NCBI GenBank assembly: GCA_046727955.1
Contig: JBKPDO010000411.1
Coordinates: 1-23,317, forward strand
Length of the DNA: 23,317 bases
Direction: 5' to 3'
From: DASVXQ01 sp046727955
GTDB lineage: Bacteria > Actinomycetota > CALGFH01
The notes beneath the pieces were generated by a model. It saw only the letters and a list, made by a program, of their open reading frames with translations, was not told where the DNA came from and did not search any database. Numbering within the stretch: position 1 is the first letter of the stretch; every line of letters begins with the position of its first letter. This document shows, piece after piece, positions 13,895 through 21,505 of this stretch. Position numbers and translations under genes: made by a program.

Positions 13895-14778
13895 CAGCCC
13901 CTCCTCGGGTCGAAGTTGGAGACGCGCGCCAGCTCCTCGAACAGCTCCCGCTCGCGCCGGCTGGGCTTGCGCGGGACCATGATCCGCACCTCGGCGTAGA
14001 GGTCGCCCGGCTGGCCTCGGGGGTTGGGCATGCCCTGGCCCCGCAGCCGCAGCCGGCGGCCGCTCGAAGAGCCGGGTGTGACCCGCACCTTGACCTCCCC
14101 GCCGGGGGTCTCGACCGGCACGGTCGCTCCGAGCGCCGCTTCCCAGGGGCTCACCGGCACCTGCACGTGGAGGTCGCGCCCTTCCAGGCGGTAGCGGCGA
14201 TGGGGCGCGATGCGGACGACCAGGTAGAGATCGCCGGCCGGGCCCCCGCGCACGCCTCGGCCACCCTGGCCGGCCAGTCGGATCCGCTGCCCATCGGTCA
14301 CCCCGGGCGGGATAGTGACCTCGTAGCTGCGCAGCCCCCCTGGCCCGGCCACCGAGACCGAGCGGCGCCCGCCGCTGTACGCCTCCTCCACGGTCAGCTC
14401 GAGCTCGGTCTCCTGGTCGGCCCCGGCGACCGGCCCGGCCGCGCGGCGACCACCGAACAGGCCGCCGAACATGTCGTCCAGGTCGATGCCGAGATCCTCG
14501 CCCAGGCCACCGAAGCCGACGCCCGGGCCTTCGTCCACGAACACCCGCTCGCGCCTGGCCCCGGCCCGGGCTTCGCGCGCGCGGTCGTACTGCGCCCGCC
14601 TCTCGGGGTCGGACAGGACCCGGTAGGCCTCGTTGATATCTTTGAACCGCTCCTCGGCGCCCGGGTCCTTGTTCACGTCCGGGTGGTACCTGCGGGCCAG
14701 CTGCCGGTAGGCCTGCTGCAGCTCCTCGGGACCGGCGTCGCGCGGTACGCCAAGGACCTCGTAGAAGTCGTCTGCCAC
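13894..14778 (-). CDS. dnaJ: J-domain co-chaperone DnaJ/CbpA type (no zinc finger)
   Basis: The protein has 294 residues from GTG 14778, which follows GGGGGAGG and lies 10 bases after the grpE stop. The J domain is at 2-75: FYEVLGVPRDAG, then the HPD motif (32-34) and FKDINEAYRVLSDPERR. A Gly/Phe-rich linker follows (about 100-125). The two beta-domain C-terminal substrate-binding region comes directly after, without the CxxCxGxG zinc finger, so this is a type II (CbpA-like) J protein. It delivers unfolded substrates to DnaK and stimulates its ATPase. The gene continues into cbpM by a one-base overlap. Confidence 0.93.
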   Translation of the reverse strand: MADDFYEVLGVPRDAGPEELQQAYRQLARRYHPDVNKDPGAEERFKDINEAYRVLSDPERRAQYDRAREARAGARRERVFVDEGPGVGFGGLGEDLGIDLDDMFGGLFGGRRAAGPVAGADQETELELTVEEAYSGGRRSVSVAGPGGLRSYEVTIPPGVTDGQRIRLAGQGGRGVRGGPAGDLYLVVRIAPHRRYRLEGRDLHVQVPVSPWEAALGATVPVETPGGEVKVRVTPGSSSGRRLRLRGQGMPNPRGQPGDLYAEVRIMVPRKPSRRERELFEELARVSNFDPRRG

Positions 14779-14788
14779 CGCCCTCCCC

Positions 14789-15325
14789 CTAGCTTCGGGA
14801 GGCGGCGACCGCGACGGCGGCGGGACGCAGCCACCGGTCGCCCCGCCCATAGCCGGGACGCACCACCTCCACTACCGTGCCGGGGGCCGCATCGGCGTCC
14901 TCGACCACCTTGACCGCCTCGTGCCGCGCCGGGTCGAAGGGGACTCCGACCTCCTCGTCGCGTGGGTAGCCCAGCCGGGTCAGCGCGGCCAGCGCCTGCT
15001 CGCGCACGGTCCGCACCCCCTCGACGATGGCGTCTGGGCGGGCGCCCGCGTGCGCCAGCGCGAGGTCGAGGTTGTCGACCACGGGCAGCAGCTCCGCGGC
15101 CACCCGGGCGCGCTCGGCGGCGCGCTCCCGCTCCAGTTCCCGCGCGTAGCGCTTGCGCAGGTTGTCGAGGTCGGCCAGCGCCCGCCGCCAGCGGTCCTCC
15201 AGGTCGGCGAGGGCCGCCGCGGTCGCGGCGGCCTCGGCGCGCTCGACCGCTTCGGCCCGGTCGCCCGCCGGCTCGGCGCTGGCGTCGGGCTCCGGTCGCT
15301 GCTCCGGTCGCTGCTCCGCCACCAT
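14789..15325 (-). CDS. grpE: Nucleotide exchange factor GrpE
   Basis: The protein has 178 residues. Its N-terminal long helix is Glu/Arg-rich (ADLEDRWRRALADLDNLRKR, about 40-60), typical of the GrpE coiled-coil dimer. It then has LLPVVDNLDLALAHA and PFDPARHEAV, followed by the beta-domain ending with VEVVRPGYGRGDRWLRPA. It exchanges ADP for ATP on DnaK. The start lies nine bases after the dnaK stop and the stop is 10 bases before dnaJ. A 12-base tandem repeat near the 5' end encodes repeated Glu-Gln-Arg-Pro. Confidence 0.95.
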   Translation of the reverse strand: MVAEQRPEQRPEPDASAEPAGDRAEAVERAEAAATAAALADLEDRWRRALADLDNLRKRYARELERERAAERARVAAELLPVVDNLDLALAHAGARPDAIVEGVRTVREQALAALTRLGYPRDEEVGVPFDPARHEAVKVVEDADAAPGTVVEVVRPGYGRGDRWLRPAAVAVAASRS

Positions 15326-15334
15326 GGCGACCCG

Positions 15335-17215
15335 CTAGTCCGGGGTGAAGTCGGCGTCGATCACGTCGTCGTCGCCGCCCGGCTCTCGCCGCGGCGGCTC
15401 CCCGGGCCTGCCCTGGCTGCCCGCCGCGCTCGCCTGCAGGCCCTGCAGCAGTTGCCGCAGGTCGCCGGTGAGCGCTCGCAGGCGCTCCTGCGCAGCCTCC
15501 TCTTTGATGGCCTGGCGAGCGTCGGCCACCAGCAGCTCCGCCCGCGCCCGCTCGTTGGCCGGGGCCTGCTCGCCGAGCTCGCCCAGGCGGCGCTCCACCT
15601 GGTAGGCAACCGAGTCCAGCTCATTGCGGGCGTCGACGAGCTGGCGGGTCCTGGCGTCCTCGGCGCGGTTGCGCTCCGCCTCGGCCACCATCCGCTCCAC
15701 CTCGCCACGGTCCAGGTTGCTGGTCTCGGTGATGGTGATCGCCTGCTCGGCGCCGGTGTCCCGGTCGCGGGCGGAGACGTTGAGGATGCCGTTGGCGTCG
15801 ATGTCGAAGGTGACCTCGATCTGCGGCACCCCCCGCGGGGCCGGGCGGATGCGCTCCAGCCGGAAGCGCCCCAGCACGCGGTTGTCGGCGGCACGCTCGC
15901 GCTCGCCCTGCAGCACCACGATGTCCACGGCCGGCTGGTTGTCCTCGGCGGTGGTGAACACCTCGGTGCGCCGCGCCGGGATGGTGGTGTTGCGCTCGAT
16001 CACTCTGGTCATGACCCCGCCGAGCGTCTCCAGCCCCAGCGACAGCGGCGTCACGTCCAGCAGCAGCACGTCCTTGACTTCGCCGGTGAGGACGCCGGCC
16101 TGGATCGACGCCCCGACCGCGACCACCTCGTCGGGGTTGACCGTCATGTTCGGGTCCTTGCCGCCGGTCAGGCGGCGCACCAGCGCCTGCACCGCCGGCG
16201 TCCGGGTCGCGCCGCCGACCAGGATCACCTCGTCCAGGTCGGCGGCGGTCACCTTGGCGTCCGACATCGCCCGCTGCACCGGCTCCAGGCACCGCTCCAC
16301 CAGGTCGGCGGTGAGCTGCTCGAACCGCGCCCGCATCAGCGTGGTGGTCAGGTGCTTGGGCCCCGACGCGTCGGCGGTGATGAACGGCAGGTTCACCTGC
16401 GTCTGGGTCACCGAGCTCAGCTCCACCTTGGCCTTCTCAGCCGCCTCGAACAGCCGCTGCAGCGCCTGCGGGTCGCGGCGCAGGTCGATGCCCTGCTCGC
16501 GCTGGAAGTCGTCGGCCAGGTAGTCGACCAGGCGGCGGTCGAAGTCGTCGCCGCCGAGGTGGGTGTCGCCCGCGGTGGCCCGGACCTCGACCACCCCGTC
16601 CCCGACGTCGAGGATGCTCACGTCGAAGGTGCCCCCGCCCAGATCGAACACCAGCACCGTCTCGTGCCCGCGCTTGTCCAGCCCATAGGCGAGCGCCGCG
16701 GCGGTCGGCTCGTTGATGATGCGCAGGACCTCCAGCCCGGCGATCCGCCCCGCGTCCTTGGTCGCCTGCCGCTGGGCGTCGTTGAAGTAGGCCGGCACGG
16801 TGATTACCGCCTGGGTGACGCGCTCGCCCAGGAACCTGGCGGCGTCCTCGGCCAGCTTGCCAAGCACCAGCGCGCTGATCTCCTCCGGCGCGTACTGCCT
16901 GCCGCGCACGTCGAAGCGGACCACGCCCCCCGGCCCGGCGACGACGTCGAACGACACGGCCCTGGTCTCGCTCTCGACCTCGTCGTAGCGCCGGCCGATG
17001 AACCGCTTGGCCGACGAGATGGTGCCCTTGGGGTTGAGGACCGCCTGCCGCCGTGCCAGTTGCCCGACCAGGCGCTCGCCCTGCTCGGTGAAGGCCACCA
17101 CCGACGGGGTCGTGCGGGAGCCTTCCGCGTTAGGGATCACGGTCGGCTCACCGCCCTCCACCACCGCGATCACCGAGTTGGTGGTGCCCAGATCGATGCC
17201 CACCGCCTTGGCCAT
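15335..17215 (-). CDS. dnaK: Hsp70 chaperone DnaK
   Basis: The protein has 626 residues, the usual length for actinobacterial DnaK. ATG 17215 has AAGGGAG five bases upstream. Hsp70 signatures are present: GIDLGTTNSV near the start, IINEPTAAALAYG, DLGGGTFDVSILDVGDGVVE, the linker DVLLLDVTPLSLGLETLGG before the substrate-binding domain, and the acidic C-terminus DDDVIDADF. It heads an operon with grpE, dnaJ and cbpM. I see neither a CIRCE element nor a HAIR sequence in the 200 bases upstream, so heat regulation would have to come from another sigma factor or from the CbpM-like protein. Confidence 0.97.
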   Translation of the reverse strand: MAKAVGIDLGTTNSVIAVVEGGEPTVIPNAEGSRTTPSVVAFTEQGERLVGQLARRQAVLNPKGTISSAKRFIGRRYDEVESETRAVSFDVVAGPGGVVRFDVRGRQYAPEEISALVLGKLAEDAARFLGERVTQAVITVPAYFNDAQRQATKDAGRIAGLEVLRIINEPTAAALAYGLDKRGHETVLVFDLGGGTFDVSILDVGDGVVEVRATAGDTHLGGDDFDRRLVDYLADDFQREQGIDLRRDPQALQRLFEAAEKAKVELSSVTQTQVNLPFITADASGPKHLTTTLMRARFEQLTADLVERCLEPVQRAMSDAKVTAADLDEVILVGGATRTPAVQALVRRLTGGKDPNMTVNPDEVVAVGASIQAGVLTGEVKDVLLLDVTPLSLGLETLGGVMTRVIERNTTIPARRTEVFTTAEDNQPAVDIVVLQGERERAADNRVLGRFRLERIRPAPRGVPQIEVTFDIDANGILNVSARDRDTGAEQAITITETSNLDRGEVERMVAEAERNRAEDARTRQLVDARNELDSVAYQVERRLGELGEQAPANERARAELLVADARQAIKEEAAQERLRALTGDLRQLLQGLQASAAGSQGRPGEPPRREPGGDDDVIDADFTPD

Positions 17216-17413
17216 GCCCACTCCCTTCGGCTCGCGCGCGGCGCGCCCGGGCGGAGGGCCATGGTCCGCGCCGGGCGCGTCACGGACGAATTCGGATTGC
17301 CGGCTCGGCCAGCCACAAACCAGCCGAGGGACAACCGGACCGGCCCAAGGTCGGGCTGTCTCGCCACCGCGCAACGGGACTTCGGTCAGCGGCGATATCC
17401 GGCGTCTTGACGG

Positions 17414-17447
17414 TTGACACAGATTTCGTGCAACACGAGAATCGTGT
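17414..17447 (+). promoter_or_regulatory. Leaderless promoter and operator of the toxin-antitoxin pair
   Basis: TTGACA (17414-17419), a 17-base spacer and GAGAAT (17437-17442) form a promoter whose predicted start point, six to seven bases downstream, coincides with the antitoxin ATG at 17449. No ribosome-binding site exists, so a leaderless mRNA is likely. A perfect palindrome, ACACGA-GAA-TCGTGT (17433-17447), overlaps the -10 box; it fits the short dyads bound by ribbon-helix-helix antitoxins in autorepression. Confidence 0.65.
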
Positions 17448-17448
17448 C

Positions 17449-17688
17449 ATGAGGAACGTCACCATCACCCTTGACGAGGAAACCGCTCGCTGGGCCCGTA
17501 TCGAGGCCGCGCGTCGAGACATGAGCGTGTCCCGGCTCATCGGCGAGTTCCTCCACGAGCGCATGCGCGCCCAGACCACCTACGAAGACGCCATGCAGCG
17601 CTACCTGGCCCGCACTCCCATCGCGCTCAAGGCTACGGGCCGCTACCCCACCCGCGAGGAACTCCACGATCGTGCCGATATTCGTTGA
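17449..17688 (+). CDS. vapB: Ribbon-helix-helix antitoxin (VapB-like)
   Basis: The protein has 79 residues: MRNVTITLDEETARWARIEA, then ARRDMSVSRLIGEFLHERMR, a typical ribbon-helix-helix DNA-binding domain, followed by a C-terminal toxin-wrapping tail (TYEDAMQRYLARTPIALKAT). The ATG at 17449 is chosen over an upstream ATG because the deduced promoter starts transcription there. Its stop overlaps the toxin gene by 17 bases, the usual arrangement for VapBC. It probably binds its own operator and neutralises the PIN toxin. Confidence 0.85.
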   Translation: MRNVTITLDEETARWARIEAARRDMSVSRLIGEFLHERMRAQTTYEDAMQRYLARTPIALKATGRYPTREELHDRADIR

Positions 17689-18106
17689 CACCAACGTGCT
17701 GGTCTATGCAAGAGATGCCTCCGAACCCGACAAGCAACCACGGGCCCTAGCCTGGATCGAGTACCTGTGGCGAACTCGCACGGCACGGCTCAGCTTCCAG
17801 GTCCTCCAGGAGTACTACGCGACCACGACCCGTAAACTCGAGCCGGGCCTGAGTCCCGAGCAAGCCCGCGCTGACATCCGTGACCTGCTGGCGTGGCGGC
17901 CTGTGCCCGTCGGTGCAGAGGTGCTGGAGGCGGGTTGGCTGGTCGAGGACCGCTTCGGGCTTTCCTGCTGGGACGCACTCATCGTGGCCGCGGCACGCGC
18001 CGCCGGCTGCGAGTACCTGCTGACCGAAGATCTCCAGCACGGATCGCAACTCAACGGGCTGCGGGTGGTCAGCCCCTTCCGCACCGCCCCCGGCTCGCTC
18101 ACCTGA
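17672..18106 (+). CDS. vapC: PIN-domain toxin (VapC-like ribonuclease)
   Basis: The protein has 144 residues with all PIN acidic residues: Asp6 in FVDTNVLVY, Glu47 in FQVLQEYYAT, Asp101 in SCWDALIVAAA and Glu119/Asp120 in LLTEDLQHG. PIN proteins cleave RNA with Mg2+; in VapBC modules they target tRNA or rRNA and stop growth when the antitoxin is lost. The GTG start (17672) lies inside the antitoxin gene, coupling the two. The specific RNA target is unknown. The module looks intact and expressible. Confidence 0.88.
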   Translation: MPIFVDTNVLVYARDASEPDKQPRALAWIEYLWRTRTARLSFQVLQEYYATTTRKLEPGLSPEQARADIRDLLAWRPVPVGAEVLEAGWLVEDRFGLSCWDALIVAAARAAGCEYLLTEDLQHGSQLNGLRVVSPFRTAPGSLT

Positions 18107-18112
18107 CCCCAG

Positions 18113-18241
18113 TTAGAGTACGACCATGGCGTCGTCGCAACCGGAACTCCCTCTGACAACGGGCCGACCGTGGGCTACGCGCGGGTCGACCGAGATGCGC
18201 TCGAGCAAGTGCTCACGCGTGTCTTGCGGGCGCTCTGTCAC
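18113..18241 (-). pseudogene. Broken DUF433 antitoxin gene (5' part only)
   Basis: GTG 18241 has GAGG six bases upstream, and the frame reads EHLLERISVDPRVAHGRPVV, the hallmark start of a DUF433 protein (LLERISVDPxVxHGRPxxRG). After RG the frame goes to SSGCDDAMVVL and stops, giving 42 residues instead of about 75. Another frame offers GVPVATTPWSY, the expected continuation (RGTRVPV...), so a small deletion probably shifted it. DUF433 proteins are usually the antitoxin-like partner of a DUF5615 PIN-like protein, which is absent here; the 3' end runs into the vapC stop region. Confidence 0.7.
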
Positions 18242-18331
18242 CGTGCACCTCACCCAGCCTCGACGCCTGTCCGCCAGCCATGACTCCCCTCCCGGCATCT
18301 GCGCAACCTCGCCGGAAGCTTGCCGTCAAGT

Positions 18332-20119
18332 TTAAAGCTGGTCGGCGGCGGCTTGGTCGGCGGGGGTGAGCGGCACGGGGGCGAGCTGGGCGACCCAGGC
18401 CGGGGCGAACAGCTTGAGGTAGTCGGGCGAGGGCCTGCCCAGGTCCAGGTCGGTGGGCCGCACGGCGCGGTCGCCGGAGGTCCCCACCCAGCGCAGCGTG
18501 CCGTAGGGCAGGTCGATGCGTGGCAGCTGGCCACGACCGGCGGGGAGCTGGAAGGACGGGTTGGCGACGTCCTTGGGATAGCCACGGGCGGCCAGCTGGT
18601 CCAGGGCCGCCTGCCAGGACCCGGCCGCGCCCGCCGCGCCCCAGGGGGCCAGCGCGATCACGTCCAGGCCGGCCGGCGCGACCTTGGGCGCCAGCCGCTG
18701 CGCGGTGGGTCCAAGCGCGAGCAGGGCGCCGACGTTCGGGTTCTGGGAGCAGACCCGCTGCAGCAGCTCGCCGTGCAGGGCCTGCACCCGCGGCTGGTCT
18801 ACCAGGTCGTCACGCCGTGCCGGCGAGAGGTCGAGGGTGTCCACCGGCAGGGCGCGCAGGATCAGGTAGCGGCGGGTGACGCCGGCCGCACGCAGGAACT
18901 GGTCCAGGCGCTGGCCGGCCTCACCCGAGAGCGCGCGGCCGGTGAACAGGTCGTCGTCGGAGGCCTGGTCGGCCAGCACGATCAGGCTCGGATCCTCAAA
19001 GCGCCCGCGGTAGATCGCGCCGACGCCAAACGAGGCGTGCGAGGTGACCCCGAGCGCGGCGAAGTCCGGCCAGCCAACACCCGGCTCCCCACCCAGCAGC
19101 AGCCGCCCAAGGCCGGGTGGCGGGCCCGGGTCGAAGGCGGTGGCCGCCGCGCGCGGCGGCTCGTACGCAAGGTCGCCCGGGTCGTCGCGATAGCCGTCGT
19201 GGCTGCCCCCGGCAGTGGAGGGATCCGCAAGCCGGGCGCCCGCGGCGTTGTAGACGCCGTGGGCGGAGAACAGGCGGATGCCGCGCTGGGCGTCGGTGCG
19301 GTTGCTGGAGGTGCCGCCGCGGCCCAGGCGCGGGCAGGTGCCGAACGGGAAGTCGCGGTACGGGATCGGCGCCGACCGGTACTGGTAGGGGGCGCCGAGG
19401 TTGCGCGGCACGCCGGGGTCCGCCGGCAGCCAGCCCCCGTCCGCGTCGACCCAGCCCTTGATCAGGTCACAGGCGCGCTGGAAGTCCTGTTTGATCGCGC
19501 TGGTGGAGCCGCCCGCCGCCGAGCCGGGGTGCAGCACCCCCACCAGGTGCACCCTGCCGGGCAGCGAGCCCAGCGTGGCCCGGTCGAGACGGTCGGGGTC
19601 GGCGCTGCCGCCGTGCGCCCTGACCCAGGTGGAGACCGACTCCTTGGCGGCGTTGCCGACGGCGATCACCAGCCGCGCGTCGCCGTCGACGACCGCCTTG
19701 TCGAGGATGCGGTGGCGGTGGATGACAATCGGCGAGCGCACGTCCTGCGCCAGCGGGCGCAGGTCAGCCGTGTACTGGCCGAAGATCGGGTACACAAACG
19801 AGTTCAGGAACAGGTAGGAGCGGTCCAGGCCCAGGTGGCGCAGCAGGTACTGCATGCGCGCGCCGGTCCCGCCGGTGAACGAGCGGTGCGACAGCGACTC
19901 GTCCTGCGCGCCCTCCTGGCCGACCAGCACCACCCTGGCCGAGCCGTCCAGCCGGCCGCGGAAGAACATCGGGCCGTGGTGCCAGCGAAACGCCTCCCGG
20001 CCGAGCACCGCCCGCCCAAGGCCGCGGTAGTTGGGCGTCTGGGCGAACAGCGCCGCCCAGCCGCTGGACGCCGTCGGGCCCGGGTCGTGCTCCCAGGCGT
20101 CCCCGCGCTCCTCCACCAT
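18332..20119 (-). CDS. Protein with two uracil-DNA-glycosylase-like domains
   Basis: The protein has 595 residues from ATG 20119 (GGAGG just upstream). Two related halves are visible. Half 1 (about 50-220): RVVLVGQEGAQDESLSHRSF (62-81), YLLRHLGLDRSYLFLN (91-106) and HLVGVLHPGS (191-200). Half 2 (about 369-560): SLIVLADQASDDDLFTGRAL (378-397) and FLRAAGVTRRYLILRALP (408-425), with a region around IALAPWGAAG aligned to the first HPG. The pattern resembles UDG-superfamily motif 1 and motif 3. The second half lacks the motif 3 His, so only the first could be catalytic by analogy. Active-site residues differ from families 1, 4 and 5, so repair activity is not shown. It follows the LCP gene after 186 bases. 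Probably cytoplasmic: no signal peptide. Confidence 0.7.
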   Translation of the reverse strand: MVEERGDAWEHDPGPTASSGWAALFAQTPNYRGLGRAVLGREAFRWHHGPMFFRGRLDGSARVVLVGQEGAQDESLSHRSFTGGTGARMQYLLRHLGLDRSYLFLNSFVYPIFGQYTADLRPLAQDVRSPIVIHRHRILDKAVVDGDARLVIAVGNAAKESVSTWVRAHGGSADPDRLDRATLGSLPGRVHLVGVLHPGSAAGGSTSAIKQDFQRACDLIKGWVDADGGWLPADPGVPRNLGAPYQYRSAPIPYRDFPFGTCPRLGRGGTSSNRTDAQRGIRLFSAHGVYNAAGARLADPSTAGGSHDGYRDDPGDLAYEPPRAAATAFDPGPPPGLGRLLLGGEPGVGWPDFAALGVTSHASFGVGAIYRGRFEDPSLIVLADQASDDDLFTGRALSGEAGQRLDQFLRAAGVTRRYLILRALPVDTLDLSPARRDDLVDQPRVQALHGELLQRVCSQNPNVGALLALGPTAQRLAPKVAPAGLDVIALAPWGAAGAAGSWQAALDQLAARGYPKDVANPSFQLPAGRGQLPRIDLPYGTLRWVGTSGDRAVRPTDLDLGRPSPDYLKLFAPAWVAQLAPVPLTPADQAAADQL

Positions 20120-20206
20120 GCCCCTCCAGCGCTCAGGCGGCGCGACCTGCGCCGGACCGCGCTGACTCTACCATCCGTCAATTCGGGCGACGAGGACGCA
20201 AGGTGC

Positions 20207-20290
20207 GCCCCGGCAGCCCCGGCAGGCCCCGGCGGCCCCGGCAGCCCCGGCAGGCCCCGGCAGCCCCGGCAGCCCCGGCAGCCCCGGCGG
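20207..20290. repeat. Minisatellite of nine 9-10-bp GC-rich units
   Basis: About nine units of GCCCCGGCA, GCCCCGGCAG or GCCCCGGCG run consecutively in the intergenic space between the LCP gene and the UDG-like gene. In one frame it would read Gly-Pro-rich collagen-like sequence, but no gene covers it. It is a likely slippage site, and it separates the two genes by 186 bases. Confidence 0.85.
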
Positions 20291-20305
20291 GCTCAGTGCG
20301 CCCGC

Positions 20306-21394
20306 TCAGCCGCTCACCAGGTTCTTGACCGAGCGGTCCTCCTTGAGGGCGTCGAACAGCGCCACCGCCTTCTGGCGGTCCCAGCGCACCACCGAGCCGG
20401 CGCCGGCGACCAGCTCGGTGCGGGCGACCGGCACCGTGGTCGCGACCCCGTCCCCGCTGCTCACGCCGCGCATCGCGAACGGGAACCGGAGCAGGTGGTT
20501 CAGGTGGTCGCGTTTGTCCACGGCGATGGAGTCGGTGCCGTGCAGCGCCAGGGGAATGCTCCTGAAGGGATTCAGTGCCACGCCGAGGCTGGTCGCCTTG
20601 CTGACCAGCGCGCCAAGGAACTGCCGCTGACGCTCGACGCGGTCGAGGTCGGCGCGTGGGGAGGCCCGGGTGCGAACGTAGCCGAGCGCCTCCCTGGAGT
20701 TGAGGACCTGGCAGCCGGCACCGATGTCGAGGCCCGCCTTCGGGTCCTGCATCGGTTTGTCCACGCAGATCCGCACCCCGCCGACCGCGTCGACGGCGCT
20801 CGCGAAGCCGTCGAAGCCGACCTCCATGTAGTGGTCGATGCGGATGCCGGTCACGCCCTCGACCGTCCGCACGAGCAGCTTGGGACCCCCGAACGCGTAT
20901 GCCGCGTTGAGCTTGTTCGAGCCGTGGCCGGGGATCGGGACGTAGGAGTCACGCGGTAGGCTCACCAGCGTCGGCGAGCCGCCGACGCCTCTGGGGATGT
21001 GCAGGAGCATCATCGTGTCGGTGCGCCGGCCGGCGGCCTCGCCGGTGGCCAGCTCCTTCCTGCGCGCGCTGCTGAGCCCCTCGCGGCTGTCGGACCCGAC
21101 GATCAGCCAGTCGGTTCCCGGAGTGACCGCTGGCCGGCCGCTGTAGTCGGCGAGCGCGTCCACCCGCTTGAGCCGTGTGTCCATCCACACGAGCAGGATG
21201 AGCAGCAGAGCCAGCAGCACGGCGATGGCCACGACGATACGGCGCCCCCAGCGGCGGCGGGGTGCGCGAGGGACCCCGGGCACCCCGGCCCCGGGGCCGG
21301 GGTCACCAGCCTCCGACGCCGGCCGCTCTGGCGTCCTGACGGGGCGGCCGAGCTGGTTCAGGCGATCCGACCAGCCCTCGGGCAAGCCGCTCAT
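20306..21394 (-). CDS. LytR-CpsA-Psr (LCP) family cell-wall glycopolymer ligase
   Basis: The protein has 362 residues from ATG 21394, with GGGAGG five bases upstream; a GTG at 21400 lies inside that site. The N-terminal cytoplasmic tail is Pro/Gly-rich, one membrane helix spans about 52-71, and the LCP catalytic domain follows: DWLIVGSDSREG (95-106), GRRTDTMMLLHI (122-133) with Arg124 and Asp126, LPRDSYVPI (147-155), NKLNAAYAFGG (160-170) and the Arg-rich RADLDRVERQRQFL. Such enzymes transfer undecaprenyl-linked polymers to peptidoglycan outside the cell. It is followed by the tandem UDG-like gene on the same strand. Confidence 0.94.
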   Translation of the reverse strand: MSGLPEGWSDRLNQLGRPVRTPERPASEAGDPGPGAGVPGVPRAPRRRWGRRIVVAIAVLLALLLILLVWMDTRLKRVDALADYSGRPAVTPGTDWLIVGSDSREGLSSARRKELATGEAAGRRTDTMMLLHIPRGVGGSPTLVSLPRDSYVPIPGHGSNKLNAAYAFGGPKLLVRTVEGVTGIRIDHYMEVGFDGFASAVDAVGGVRICVDKPMQDPKAGLDIGAGCQVLNSREALGYVRTRASPRADLDRVERQRQFLGALVSKATSLGVALNPFRSIPLALHGTDSIAVDKRDHLNHLLRFPFAMRGVSSGDGVATTVPVARTELVAGAGSVVRWDRQKAVALFDALKEDRSVKNLVSG

Positions 21395-21505
21395 CGGCAC
21401 CTCCCAACGATGTTTGGCGAACTACGATACCCGCCCCGGAGCTTCAGAGGGGCCGCATCGGGGTCACGGTCCGGGCACGCCGAGCGCGGAAACGAGGGCA
21501 CGGGC

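Noticed and set aside
14921..17410. Plus-strand open frame of over 800 codons
   Set aside because: It is the antisense shadow of grpE and dnaK; the composition is His/Arg/Gly/Leu-rich with no domain.
17216..17413. HAIR (CTTGAGT type) or CIRCE element upstream of dnaK
   Set aside because: Neither sequence is present; only a weak 6-bp dyad (CTCGGC/GCCGAG) was seen.
18320..20959. Plus-strand open frame of nearly 880 codons
   Set aside because: It is antisense to the UDG-like and LCP genes and spans the minisatellite; no family features.
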